64,000 nucleotides of DNA, taken from Cordylochernes scorpioides. Taxonomy: Eukaryota; Arthropoda; Arachnida; Pseudoscorpiones; Chernetidae. The stretch's first letter is position 1; every line of letters begins with the position of its first letter. A program made the translations under genes and the position numbers. Shown piece after piece: positions 23,136 to 33,602 of this stretch. The notes beneath the pieces are model-generated. The model was not told the origin of the DNA. It was given only the letters and a program-made list of their open reading frames with translations, and did not search any database. The stretch lies in contig CP092874.1 in the NCBI GenBank assembly GCA_030710605.1, forward strand, positions 24,089,921 to 24,153,920, in the 5' to 3' direction.

Positions 23136-23461
23136 CTCAAAACTGGGCAACTCTGTGCTTCACTTCCATCAATAATTGACAATATGACCCAGAATAAGTA
23201 TATTGCTACGGCGTTTTATGGTTTTCCACAAGTCCATATCTCAGAAGAAGGCCAAGTGACACTCCCTCCTCACTTTCTTACTGCTACTCTTTTTGTGTTG
23301 TTTTTCTTGCTTCCCTCTTTCTCTTTCTTGTTTTTTTTTTCTTCTTTTTCTTCTGTCTATATCGTTGTTTCCTTTGTCTCACTGCTTTGTTCTTATGCAT
23401 ACCTCTGGTGAATCCTGTATAGGGTCAGTGACCCTAAATAAAGGCTTTTGTTGTTGTTGTA
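23136..23461 (+). mobile_element. 5'-truncated non-LTR element, left arm only
   Basis: 326 bp flanked by a 15-bp duplication tatttaggtattttt (23121-23135, 23462-23476). It holds the last codons of a reverse transcriptase ORF (as in 62706-62942), a T-rich 3' UTR, the hairpin TAGGGTC agt GACCCTA, AATAAAG and (TTG)n. The same family as the right-arm insertion at 62693-63163, but at a different site. Confidence 0.85.
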
Positions 23462-23554
23462 TATTTAGGTATTTTTTTGTTGTGTTTATAAACGACGCGC
23501 ATAACGTGTTTGCATATACAAACTATAATAAATCCACAAGAGATCACACATTAA

Positions 23555-23762
23555 ACCTTCATCAAACTATCATCAAACATGTTCCGAACATGAACTCCAC
23601 AAATGGCAGGGATCTGTCTAGATTCAAGGCGGCTTTAAGCTCCTGATCCGTACGTTCCCTCGGAGAGGGCTACGTCGATTGTATATATCTCTCTTCATTA
23701 TTACCTTATAACTCCCTTTGAGTGTAAAGATTGACGAGATGTCAATAAAGTTGTTTAATTGT
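23555..23762 (+). repeat. Short retroposon tail, ORF1-derived family
   Basis: Encodes the C-terminal codons seen at 29776-30093 (ending GRDLSRFKAALSS) and then the tail TTGAC gagat GTCAA TAAAG ttgtttaattgtcaattgtc. It is flanked by a duplication of about 15 bp, cacacattaaacctt. Mirrored at 46547-46765 (minus), so it predates the arm split. Confidence 0.75.
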
Positions 23763-23774
23763 CAATTGTCACAC

Positions 23775-24390
23775 ATTAAACCTTTATTAAGATCTTAGTT
23801 TTATAAACAGATTTTCTCCGTACAAGATCCAGTATCAGGGAAAAGAAGAATAATATTGTCGCTTATAAGGCCTCAAAATGAATACAACCTCCGCCAATAG
23901 ATGGCGCTTTCGCCTGTTTCCGATCTGAAACTGATGTGGGAATCGGCGACTGCTGTGGTCCTGTTTCCTGGGGAAAATGTTTGTAAATAGATGTCCATAT
24001 TGGCCTCGGGAGGTAACGTAATGTAAATACCCGTTGTTTATTATTCAAGTTATATGTAATGTTTAGTAGTAAATGACAATAAAAAAGGTACTGTTGGAAG
24101 TCTTAGTGCCGCTTGCTGTTGTTCTTCTCGCCATCGCCACATTGCTGCTGCTACTCTTCTGGTAAGTCTCTCGTGTCCCCCCACCAGTGGTAAGGCCGAG
24201 AGATACTGTCAGAGGAAAGGAGTTCCACTTGAGCGGTGGTTCTCGGAGGTCCTTTGGTGCTCTGCAGGGAAGAGCTGCAGAGGGAGAGCCCGGGTAGGAT
24301 CCACGACGGAGGAAGCGGCGTAGTCGCGAAGAACCGGAGGGTCCAGCCGTGACAATATACAGCGAACAAGTAGGTAAATCTATATACAAT
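23775..24390 (-). repeat. Retroposon with GC-rich 5' part
   Basis: Minus orientation, mirrored at 45945-46540. It starts GC-rich (gtcacggctggaccctccgg), contains gatggcg-type codons, and ends with a weak aagatctt hairpin, AATAAAGG and tttaatgtgtga. A 116-codon minus frame (24063-24413) exists but is not kept in the other arm. I do not recognise a product. Confidence 0.4.
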
Positions 24391-24394
24391 TTTA

Positions 24395-24660
24395 ACCTAT
24401 ACACACACAACACAAGCCTTTATTAAGACATTCCGTCTTATACAGACTCCTGTTAAAAATGAATCTGAAATCCTCGCTCAGAAAAGAGAAAGATATTCTT
24501 TTCTTCTTTATGTACAAAAGACTATATACATCGTTTTTCGTGCTTAGAACACAGTGAAGAAGTAGATTATTGAGTAAATGGTTGCATCTTGTGAAGAAAA
24601 AAAATATTTCCACACAGTTCAGTTACTTTGTTGTTCCTCCTTGCAGGCTTGAAAAAATTA
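24395..24660 (-). repeat. Retroposon tail, AAGAC ggaat GTCTT hairpin
   Basis: The minus strand ends ggagtctgtat, a 5-bp hairpin, AATAAAGG and a tgtgtgtgta tail. Mirrored at 45700-45915, where one stem base differs. Confidence 0.6.
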
Positions 24661-24869
24661 ACCTATATACATATTTAGAGATGTAATTAGGAATTGGAGG
24701 GATTAATTGAGCAATAATTAATTTTTTAATATAATTAATCAGGTACTTCCCCGCGCAAAAAAATTTCATTCACTAATTTATTACCATTCGTAAGACTTTC
24801 GGGTTAAAAACTTGTTGTATTTATATTTTAAATTTAATTAATTAATTGTTCCCATAGAGTATGTGTGTA

Positions 24870-25340
24870 AGAAGGGGGTCGGTGGAAGGGTGTTTTCGAC
24901 CGCTACGACCCGGGTTCGATTCCCTCATTAAACACTTTTTTTCTGATAAAAAAAAATGTTTCAATGGCCCCTGATTCTTGAAAAAGTCCAACCCCACCAG
25001 CGAGTGCAAGTAACCAAAACGGGGCTCTGCTACATTTGTAAGTGCAAAGTCGAACTGCTTTTTACATGTATAGACTTGTGGTGCGCTTACAGTAAAAGCA
25101 GTCGCTAGCTACCCACCATGATTATCATGGCCTGTACCACGTGTACTAGGGATAAGCAAAAAATAAAATAAATAATAAACTTTGTAATCACAAATCTCTT
25201 TAGTAAAAATATTTACTGGCCGAAGTGTCTTTTATTTGAAGAACTATGAATGCCGGTGTGGTACGCTTACAGTAAAAACAGTCGCCTACTTCTACCCACC
25301 ATGATTACCATGGCCTGTACCACGTGTACTAGGGATGATA
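24870..25340. repeat. SINE-like element carrying the 78-bp satellite ancestor
   Basis: A tRNA-like B box (gggttcgattccctcatt, near 24910) is followed by a variable part and, at 25065-25150 and again at 25258-25335, the order acatgtatagac, gcgcttacagtaaaagcag, ctacccaccatgattatcat, ggcctgtaccacgtgtac. This is the same order as the 78-bp satellite monomer. Mirrored at 44485-45420. Confidence 0.6.
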
Positions 25341-25439
25341 AAAAAATATATATGTAAGATCACAAGTAAATAGGTGCTAACTGTAAGAAGATAAGTTTTT
25401 CTTTGTTTACTATGTTATATTTTGTTCTCTCTCTTGTAA

Positions 25440-25905
25440 ATCTATGTCCATAGTTTACTTGAAAACCATTTTTAAGATTCCATCCTTCAGTGTAGCATAT
25501 AAAAGCAGAATGATCCAATACAGTATTAGAGCTCTGAGAAGCGGTCTGGTGGATTAAATTGGCGAAACCGCTGGGAGGGTTCACCACTGATGAGCCAAGC
25601 CCTCCCAATATATTTTTTCATCGCAGTAAGGACAGTAGAAATTTGTATTATGTTTAAAAGAAACATTCGCGCTTTTAAGTCCTTTTATTTTATTTGTAAA
25701 TCTATGTTTGATCTCAATCTTCTTGGAATCAGTTTCTATAAAAAGTCTAAACAAAGTCAACAAAACTCTTCTACACAGCAAGAATAGCGGTATTTGACCA
25801 ATTCTGGAATAATTAAAAATCAACGATTAGTTGATATTTATTCCGATAGATGGCGCAAGCCATCAGCAACTTTCAGTTACACGATCAGGAAATGCCTTTT
25901 TTTTC
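25440..25905. repeat. Dispersed repeat plus short MITE
   Basis: 25440-25690 is a copy of the repeat seen at 2650-3190; 25797-25905 is the 116-bp MITE family. The empty site of the right-arm Gypsy element (aaatatttgtat) lies at about 25966. Confidence 0.6.
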
Positions 25906-26039
25906 CCCTTAACGTCTACACAGCGTTTCTTATAAGTATAAACATTTCAAAATAAATATTTGTATAAAAAAGTCCTTACAAACAACTGGACTTGAACCCA
26001 TTTCCAAAGTGATGGAACATCTTTTTAGATCACTTCGCA

Positions 26040-26479
26040 TTTTATAAGTATTCTATATACAGTTATCAGCGTCATGCGTTCTGTCACCGTTTGCTTTTGG
26101 TGGCGTGATCGTAGCGAGCCAATAGGAGAGCGTCATTCTGTCACCGTTTGCTGCGCCACCATGTGGCGCGACGGTGACCTTGAGTGACGTAATGACAGGA
26201 TAGGAATAAGAAATCACTTGCTATCATTATCATATCATTTTATGTATATATCAGATTTAAAATATATTCATACAAAAAATCTAAATAATACAATTTTCAA
26301 ATATCGTTGTGAAAATTTACATTTTTATTTTTGTATTTAAAAACATACAAAGATTGAAGCGGGACGTTTCAAAAGAGTGCCACATCCACGACGCCATATA
26401 TTTATAATTGTAAAGAATAGTATTTTAATAAAACATTTAATCGGGTAAAACCCGGGTGTTGCCCGAGTCATTCGGCTAG
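26040..26479 (+). mobile_element. Helitron-like element with CTAG 3' end
   Basis: Ends with a GC hairpin and CTAG at 26476-26479. Interior blocks gtcaccgtttgcttttggt and ttgaagcgggacgtttcaaa. It lacks the tRNA-Gly fragment of its relatives at 2086 and 30729. Mirrored at 39226-39660. Confidence 0.6.
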
Positions 26480-27323
26480 TCTATATATATAAAATTGAAT
26501 GTCTGTCTGTGTGTGTGTGTCCTCTATGGATTCAAAAACCATACATCCAATCGCCGTGAAATTTTGGGATATTATTAGGTGTATCCCCGGAAAGGTTTAC
26601 GAAAAATAATATCTTGAATATCTTAAATATCCTTAGAGTTATTTGCAGATTTGTAGCTTTAACTCGCAAGCAGCGCCACCTTGCGACGGAGATAGGCTTA
26701 GGTCTGCCCCCCCCCCCCCCCCCCCCCACCGAGAAAATGTAGTCCGGCCCCCGGCCAAAGTTCCCACCGACCAATCAGAGGGATCCCCGGAAACCCCCCC
26801 CCCCCCCCCCCCCCCCCCCGTCCGGCCGCCGGCCGGTTGTTGGACAGTCCAAGTTCCCACCGACCAATCAGAGGGATCAAGAGGTCCTGGCGCGCGGGGG
26901 CAGAGTTGGTGACACAGCTGTGAAAAGTAGACAAGAAAAAAGCCTCGCGGGTGACCTCCGGGAACTACGTCCATCTTCCATAAACGACCATGATTTTATT
27001 CAACTTATCGGGTATTTTTCAAGGGACCGGGAAAAAATGATCACTTTATCGAGAGATTCACGACCATGATTTTATTCAACTTATCGAGTATTTTTCAAGG
27101 GACCGGGAAAATATGTTCACTAGATAAAACGATTATTTCAAGGGACATTTTACAAGGGACCGGGAAAAAATGTTCACTTTATCGAGAGATTCAAATTTAC
27201 GAGTTTCAAATTATCAAAATATGCCTTTTTTTTATAAGTTTATAGAGAATTGTTTTAACAAATGTTCGTTAGACAAACCTTTACTCGGGTAAAACCTCGG
27301 GCGAAGCCGGGTACATCCGCTAG
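26480..27323 (+). mobile_element. Non-autonomous Helitron, 844 bp, left arm only
   Basis: Begins TCTATATATATAAAATTGAA and ends with a cctcgggcgaagccggg hairpin, then CTAG (27320-27323) and T. The other arm has the empty junction ctag-taagg (near 39222). It is inserted exactly behind the CTAG of the preceding Helitron-like element. Inside are two long C runs (26706-26727, 26796-26819). It encodes no RepHel protein. Confidence 0.85.
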
Positions 27324-27639
27324 TAAGGAATATATTCTAAGTATATTGCGCGCGCGAGAGAGATTGAGATTGAAGCTGATTTATTATACATTTATTTATT
27401 ATTACAAAAAATATGTAAATGCCTTGAGCATATGTTTTTTTTTTTTTTTTTTTTTTTATATATGTAAATAGATTCTCCCTCTCTCTCTCTCTCTTGTATT
27501 GCTTTCCTTTGGGCGCCAGTGTCCTTGGCGGGACATCGCGCTTTGTATTTACAGTTGAATTATACATCGTTCATATAATATTATATAAGGTTAAATATGA
27601 AATAAATAAATATGTAGGAATAAATAAGAGATAGTCAAA

Positions 27640-28500
27640 TATTAAATAATTTCTTTTAATCAAAGTGTCTTTTGGCATAAAACTTTTATAAAAACGGTAT
27701 AAAACGTTTTCATTTTTGCTTATCTGTGGTATTAAAGTGGCAAAACACAAATAAAACTTGAAAATATTTACTAAATTTATATATAGAGGAGTGTATTATC
27801 GTTAAACTTGTATAAAAATGTGTGTAAAAGACGTAAATATTGTTTAAAATTTTATAAAATATGTTTTAAAATGATATGGATAGAAAAAAAAATTGGTATA
27901 AAATTACATCATAAATGAATAAATTGGTATAAATTTGGATGAACTATGTATAAAACGATATAAGACTATATCAAATATTAATAAAATTGGATAAAAGGCG
28001 TTCCAATATTATAAAATATGAATAATTTGATAGAAAATTGTACATATGATATAAAATTCTATAAATTATTAATAAAATAGCATAGAATTGAATAAAATGT
28101 TCATAAAATTGGATAAAAGGCGTATTAATATTATAAAATAGGCTCAAATTTTATATAAAATATTGTGTAAATTATTAATAAAATGGGGTATAGTTGAATA
28201 AAAGGTGTATAAAATTGAATAAAAGATAATTTTATTTCCAAGATCATAGTCTTTGACGAGTTTAATATTTGTTTTTGACTCGCGCTTTAGATGTTGTACT
28301 AAATTCGAAAAATCATATGAGAACGCCCTTGCAAACTGTGAACAATTTTTAACGACTTGCCAAATGTTTTATTTTATTTACTTCTCCTGACGAAGACAAA
28401 AGATTTTTGTCGAAACGTTGAGAAAAAAAAACTCCAACTGGTCGAAGTGTCTATTTTTAATATAAGTATGAATAAAAGATGTATAAAATACTATAAACGT
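27640..28500. repeat. AT-rich degenerate repeats with hammerhead-like core
   Basis: Irregular units of 30 to 40 bp with aaaattggataaaagg(c/t)gt and attataaaat. Mirrored, but about 200 bp shorter, at 38380-39060. At 28382-28424 lies a hammerhead-like fold (see next entry). No coding. Confidence 0.6.
28382..28424 (+). ncRNA. Hammerhead-ribozyme-like core
   Basis: Core CTGACGA (28387-28393), stem II GACAAAA gat TTTTGTC (28395-28411), GAAAC (28412-28416), a very short stem III ACGT, then stem I TTCTC with GAGAA (28382-28386, 28420-28424). One extra A between the core and stem II departs from the hammerhead consensus. Minimal hammerheads of this shape are known from Penelope-like elements. Mirrored on minus at 38450-38490. 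Activity is doubtful. Confidence 0.4.
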
Positions 28501-28540
28501 GTGAAACTTTCAGAAATGTTGAAATAAGTAAATGACAATT

Positions 28541-28885
28541 GACAATTAAACAACTTTATTGACATCTCGTCAATCTTTACACTCAAAGGGAGTTATAAGG
28601 TAATAATAATGGTAGGAATGAAGAGAGATATTTACAATCGACGTAGCCCTCTCCGAGGGCACATCCGGAGCTTAAAGCCGCCTTGAATCTAGACAGATCC
28701 CTGCCATTTAGGGAGTTCATGTTCGGAATATGTTTGATGATAATGTCGAAGAATTTGTCGAGAAGAATCTTGTCTTCAGGCGTGAGTAGCCCGAGGAGGT
28801 GCTCCGTTTCTTCTTCGTAATAGACCGCGATATCCATCCTGACCACCTTGTTATATATGGAGTGCAGGAATTCTCGATCCTTTGA
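28541..28885 (-). mobile_element. ORF1-derived retroposon copy
   Basis: Minus orientation. Carries the C-terminal ORF1 codons (residues like RMDIAVYYEEETEHLLGL) and the TTGAC gagat GTCAA TAAAG tail, with a (t)gaaata(a/t)gtaaat duplication at both ends. Mirrored at 37985-38335 (plus). Confidence 0.75.
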
Positions 28886-29494
28886 AATATGTAAATAGGG
28901 AGGTTAATATAAGAGAAAAAAATGACACAAATATTTAACTAGTATAACACAGGTTGTTTTATCTTCTTTCTTTTTTTTGTAAACTTTAAAAGATAACAAA
29001 ATACGGTTGTATCGGTCATAAATGAATATTTCATACACCCCCCAATAGAAGAGATAAGACAATGCTCTAGTTGCCAACGTCAAACAAAGAAATAAAAAGG
29101 AAGGAAAAAGGAAGTCGAAGAAACAAGAAAGAGATAGGGTTTCGAAGGAAAAGGAAAAAAAAGAGGAAAAAGATACTCTTTGACGGCAGCCATTTCTTTA
29201 GATAAAAAGAATTGTTTACGTTGGTTGGTGTTGCCAGTTGAAACGTTTTAATGTAAATTCACTGATAGTGAGGAAATATTAGGAAATGTAATTGGTCAAT
29301 TTGTTTTTTTTTTGTTTTGATTTTATAATCGTTTGGTTACATATCTTTGGCAGTATTTCTTCAGCTTCATTTGTTAATTCATCAGTAAATTTATTTCTTA
29401 GAATAGTAGATATTTCAATTTGGACATTTTTCTAATGTTTTTTTTTTCTGCTTTAATATAATGTGATAATAATAAATGCTAATATATACAATAA

Positions 29495-29740
29495 CAACAA
29501 AAATCTTTATTAAGACCTTTCATTCTTATACAGATTTTCCAAAGTATAAATTTATAATACAATATAATGCGGTTTACGATTGTAGAACGACATTTGACAA
29601 TTATCCCGCATGTGTTTCTTTTAAACGAAAAATCGAAATTTATTTTAAGGAGAAATGACGATTATTTTTAACCTTAGGGATGAAGTATATGAAAGGATGA
29701 ATTGTGAAGAGTAATGATAAACTGAAAAAATAGTATAATG
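29495..29740 (-). repeat. Retroposon tail and headless SINE body
   Basis: 29495-29540 is a minus-strand AATAAAG-(TTG)n tail with an imperfect AAGA..TCTT hairpin (mirrored at 37335-37380). 29545-29740 is the SINE body without its tRNA head. From 28890 to 29495 the sequence is arm-shared, purine-rich DNA with no recognisable gene. Confidence 0.55.
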
Positions 29741-29775
29741 TATAAAGTATATAAATGTAGGGTACATGTAAGATT

Positions 29776-30231
29776 CTTCAAGCACAAAGAAATGAGCTCC
29801 TGACCGCTCCTGCACCCCCTATAGCTCTCACTCCTGAGGGCGATGTAGACATAGAAAAGTTACTCATCCGATTGAAGGATCGAGAATTCCTGCACTCCAT
29901 ATATAACAAGGTGGTCAGGATGGATATCGCGGTCTATTACGAAGAAGAAACGGAGCACCTCCTCGGGCTACTCACGCCTGAAGACAAGATTCTTCTCGAC
30001 AAATTCTTCGACATTATCATCAAACATGTTCCGAACATGAACTCCCCAAATGGCAGGGATCTGTCTAGATTCAAGGCGGCTTTAAGCTCCTGATCCGGAC
30101 ATGCCCTCGGAGAGGGCTACGTCGATTGTATATATCTCTCTTCATTCCTACCATTATTATTACCTTATAACTCCCTTTGAGTGTAAAGATTGACGAGATG
30201 TCAATAAAGTTGTTTAATTGTCAAATTTTCA
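29776..30231 (+). mobile_element. ORF1-only retroposon copy, left arm only
   Basis: The longest 5'-truncated copy of this family. Open from the first base to a stop at 30093 (about 105 codons), then a 3' UTR ending TTGAC gagat GTCAA TAAAG ttgtttaattgtc. It is flanked by an approximate 10-bp cacagaaatg duplication; the right arm has only one gcacacaaaaatgtagg at about 36990. The encoded part resembles the C-terminal domain of the large ORF1 at 50779-53083 (LxD..FL..L..., then acid-rich, then RRL/GLLTP). Confidence 0.75.
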
Positions 30232-30585
30232 CAGAAATGTAGGGTACAGAGAGAGAGAAAATAGAGGTGGGCTCCTGGAGCATAAATCACCAACTACCCG
30301 GGCTGTACAGCTACAGTCTAGAAGTCTAGTCATGGGGAGGACTGCGGTGAACCAGCTAACCAGGTATGTAGGGTACATGTAGGAATAACAGTAATAGTAC
30401 CAGTAATATAAGTAATGTTTTTATTATAATTTTTAAAGCTAATCACACATTTAATGGTATAATGGAATTTATATACAGGAAAACTTAATTAAGACAATCA
30501 AGTTAATAAATAGATTAGTTTGGGGGTAAATTGGAGGAAATTTCTTATACATGGATTTACCACGGAGTCTCCTAATATATATATA

Positions 30586-30950
30586 CTAGCCGAATGACCC
30601 GGGCAACGCCCGGGGTTTACCCGATTAAATGCTTTTATTAAAATACTATTCGTTACAATTATAAATTGGCGCCGTGGATGACATTCTTGTATAATATATA
30701 AATGAGTTTTAAAAATTGTAAAAAAAAATGCATCGGCCGGGAATCGAACCCGGGGCGCCCGCGTGGCAGGCGAGCATTCTACCACTGAACCAAAAGCAAA
30801 CGGTGACAGAAGTGTCTCGCGCATTGGCGGCACCAAATGATGGGGGGGGGGGGGGGGGGGGGCAAAGGTGGCGTGATCGTAGCCGACCAATAGGAGGGCG
30901 CCAGCAAACCGTGACAGAGGCCATGACGCTCGTAACTGTATATAGAATAT
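30586..30950 (-). mobile_element. Helitron-like element with tRNA-Gly fragment
   Basis: Minus orientation with CTAG at 30589-30586 and the GC hairpin behind it. The tRNA-Gly(GCC)-like fragment occupies 30729-30791. A G homopolymer of about 22 is at 30841-30862. The far end is not defined. From 30950 to 31370 there is AT-rich DNA plus a fragment of the 7.2-8.1 kb element. Confidence 0.6.
30729..30791 (-). pseudogene. tRNA-Gly(GCC)-like fragment
   Basis: Same 63 bases and same broken acceptor arm as 2086-2148. The flanks are also the same (gcaaacggtgacaga), showing a shared mobile carrier. Confidence 0.75.
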
Positions 30951-31377
30951 ATAAATACTAATATAATCTATTACAAAACATGTAAAAGAAAAGTATATAT
31001 ATGTTATATTAAAATATTATTTTATATAAAATTATATTTCATAGATTCAAATACTCTGCTAAATCGACCGCCAGAGGTCACGCTTCCCCTATAAAAACAA
31101 ATTGTTGTTGTTTCCCGTTGGCCGGCTCAAACCTTTTGTACATTATGTAAATAAGTTTTTCATTTTTTAGATTCTTACGCCTTAAGCCAGGCAGTACCTT
31201 TCTCAAATTATGTTTTCTATATTCCATAAGCTCAATTAACGCTATTTCTAATCTTCACTAATTTTATTCATTATACTTTCAAGATTTTAACCACGACTGC
31301 ATTACCATAGCATAATCCTCAAGATAATCAAAAATCAACAGAAATCTTTTTTTTTAATATAACATATATATATTTAT

Positions 31378-31458
31378 TTAATTAAAAAGGCACATATATT
31401 GGATCAAAATATCATTTATTTTACCTTTATTTTTATCCAATATATGCCTTTTTAATTA
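31378..31458. mobile_element. 81-bp hairpin MITE
   Basis: ttaattaaaaaggcacatat at the left and the inverse atatgcctttttaattaa at the right, with about 26-bp arms and one mismatch. It sits in AT-rich DNA. Confidence 0.65.
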
Positions 31459-31919
31459 AAGATTTATTTATGGATTGCTCTATTTTCAAAATATATATAT
31501 TTTTATTTTTGCTTATTACGGAGGAACGACCTTTATTGAAGACATACCAGATAACCAAGTGTGAACAAAAGTGCCTCTGTTTCCTTAAAAAAAAAAATAA
31601 CAGGCGACCTTAAAAACTTTCCAATCCCATTAAGTTTTGTCCATGAATGTATATAAATTAGTCATGACTTATGTAAATCTGTATTTAAAATGATAGTAGG
31701 AGAATACCTATTACTATTATATGTAAATATAATTCTATTTACATATTTCCCAAATAACTTTGTAAATTTGAATTTCTTCATCTCTCTTTTTTTCCTCCAT
31801 TTCTTCTCTGCATCCTTCAAGCGGATTTGTATATAAGACTAAAGGTCTTATTAAGGGTGTTGGTTGATTAAATATATAATTTTTTTAATAATATCAACAC
31901 CTGACCTTTTTAAAAATAT

Positions 31920-32081
31920 TGCCACGTGGAATATTAGGGAAGACTAACTTCGATATGAGACAGGAATTCAATTCAGGCAAGGACAAACTATGAGTAGTAA
32001 ACAAAAGATAAGCAATGAGGGAAGTTTACAGAGAGTAGGAAAATAATACTCTGTCAATAAAATAATAAATACTTCGCTACA
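31920..32081 (-). mobile_element. Solo LTR-like repeat, ATAT duplication
   Basis: Minus orientation: TGTAGCGAAGTATT to CCACGTGGCA, 162 bp, flanked by ATAT (31916-31919, 32082-32085). Confidence 0.7.
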
Positions 32082-32206
32082 ATATTTTTATTATTTTTCA
32101 CATGTTTAGCGTATTAACGCAAGTTTGGCCATAAATACCCATTTCTTGATTTATAAGGAAGTCTCTGGGACCATAAGATTTTTGATTGTAGAGGTATAGC
32201 CTGCAC

Positions 32207-32244
32207 CACGATGACGAGGGCCAACAGCCCGAAACGCGTTCGTG
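32207..32244 (+). ncRNA. Penelope-type hammerhead-like fold, core mutated
   Basis: Stem I CACG/CGTG (32207-32210, 32241-32244), core ATGACGA where CTGANGA is needed, stem II GGGC caaca GCCC (32218-32230), GAAAC, a 2-bp stem III AC gc GT, and T at the cleavage position. All parts fit the minimal hammerhead of Penelope-like elements except the A at the first core position, which should abolish activity. Confidence 0.5.
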
Positions 32245-32394
32245 TTTTCTTGATTTATCAAGAAAATGGTTTGGCCAAATATCAGGGAACAGGTTAAATC
32301 AACGTTTAGTTGATTTCTGTTCCACTAGATGGCACTCTGCCATCTAAAAAAAAAAAATAACGCTCATGTTAATGGTCAGAATTTGCCTAATACA

Positions 32395-32620
32395 CACGTT
32401 CAGCTTTATTAAGACCACAGGTCTTATACAGATTCACCACAGGAAGGAAGCATAGATAGAGCTCCTATACTCCAGGTAGCACAGAACTCAGCCTCCAGGT
32501 CCGACACATGTCCAGTGGCCACACCGTACATAGGTTAGCGCAGGGGTCGGCAACGCGAGCCACATGCAGCTCTTTGGATGTGAAGCTGCGGCTCTATATA
32601 TAATTTCATACACAAATATT
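32395..32620. repeat. Retroposon tail next to a hAT-like terminus
   Basis: 32395-32450 is a minus-strand tail with hairpin AAGACC tgt GGTCTT and AATAAAG. From 32541, caggggtcggcaac followed by gcgagccacatgcagctctt resembles the end of hAT-type elements. Mirrored at 36140-36355. Confidence 0.45.
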
Positions 32621-32720
32621 ATTTATGCGAGTACTGTTTGTAAAATAAATGAAGCTTCCAGGGTTAAGTTATATTGTATTATAAATTACTTTATGTATTA
32701 TTTACGAACGGGAAAATATG

Positions 32721-32792
32721 TCCAGGGTAGCCTAGTGGACATGGCATTTGCCCGGTAAGCGGAATAGTATGGGTTCTATTCCCATCCCTGGA
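32721..32792 (+). tRNA. tRNA-Thr(GGT)-like cloverleaf, head of a SINE
   Basis: 72 bases fold into a full cloverleaf: acceptor TCCAGGG/CCCTGGA, D arm tagcctagtggacatggc, anticodon arm TTTGC CCGGTAA GCGGA (GGT at the anticodon position), T arm ATGGG ttctatt CCCAT. Position 33 is C rather than the invariant U, and no CCA or T-run terminator follows directly. The adjoining body (32793-32990) is the SINE body, so this is a well-kept SINE head rather than a working tRNA. Confidence 0.5.
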
Positions 32793-33059
32793 CACTTTTA
32801 TTTTTCCGTTTATCATTACTCTTCACAATTCATCCTTTCATACCTCATCACTAAGGTTAGAAATAATCATTATTTCTCCTTTGGATAAATTTTGATTTTT
32901 CGTTCAGGGGAAACAAATGCGGGATGGTTTTCAGGTGTCATTTTACAATCACAAGCTATATTATATTGTATTATAAATTTGTCTTAAATCAGCGCAAAGT
33001 TATCACAGAATTGTGAAGTAATAGAGAGTCTAGGCTATTCCATTAGTTCATCCATGCAA

Positions 33060-33300
33060 CAGCAAGTCCAGCTCTGAAAGATTTGCAACAGCAATTGGGT
33101 TGCGAAGTCCCTCCACAGCTCATGTCAGTTGTCCGCCCGGAAAAGGCTTACGCAAACACCTATTGCGCAGGCGCCAACAAAGAGTCAGTAATTGGTGGAA
33201 GAAGATCGGCTGCTCTCGCCCTACTTCCCTCCATTTTGTTTAATTCTTCGGTTGACTCTTATTGAAATTCTCTTTCTCTCTATTGACGCGTCTGTTTGAG
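33060..33300. promoter_or_regulatory. Promoter-like GC-richer segment beside the axis
   Basis: A GC-richer island in AT-rich DNA with ttgcgcaggcgcc (one mismatch from an NRF1-type palindrome) and cctccattttg. It is preserved in both arms (mirror about 35110-35350). No exon could be attached to it. This is a weak inference. Confidence 0.2.
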
Positions 33301-33602
33301 AAATCCTTTTCTTTTGATGTTTGGTTTGATTGAAATTTCCGTGACGGGAAATACTCTCTTATCTATTTCTTTTCCATTGTTGAACAAAACAACCGATTGG
33401 TTAACAAGGTAGATTATACAAATAGATCAAAATTTTATTTGAACATAATAAAAATGAGCTGGCTTTCAAAAATGTCACTTTTTTACAAACTGCGCATTCC
33501 CATATATGTTAATCTGAGTGAATTCTTTTTTTAAAAAACATCGTAAATAACTGGTACACACACAAAACCCTGATATATTGAGATTTGTGTTTACATATTG
33601 GT

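Noticed and set aside
29040-29230. Lys/Arg-rich small protein in the purine-rich tract (mirror 37613-37795)
   Set aside because: Purine-rich low-complexity DNA gives Lys/Arg/Glu codons by chance; not preserved as a frame.
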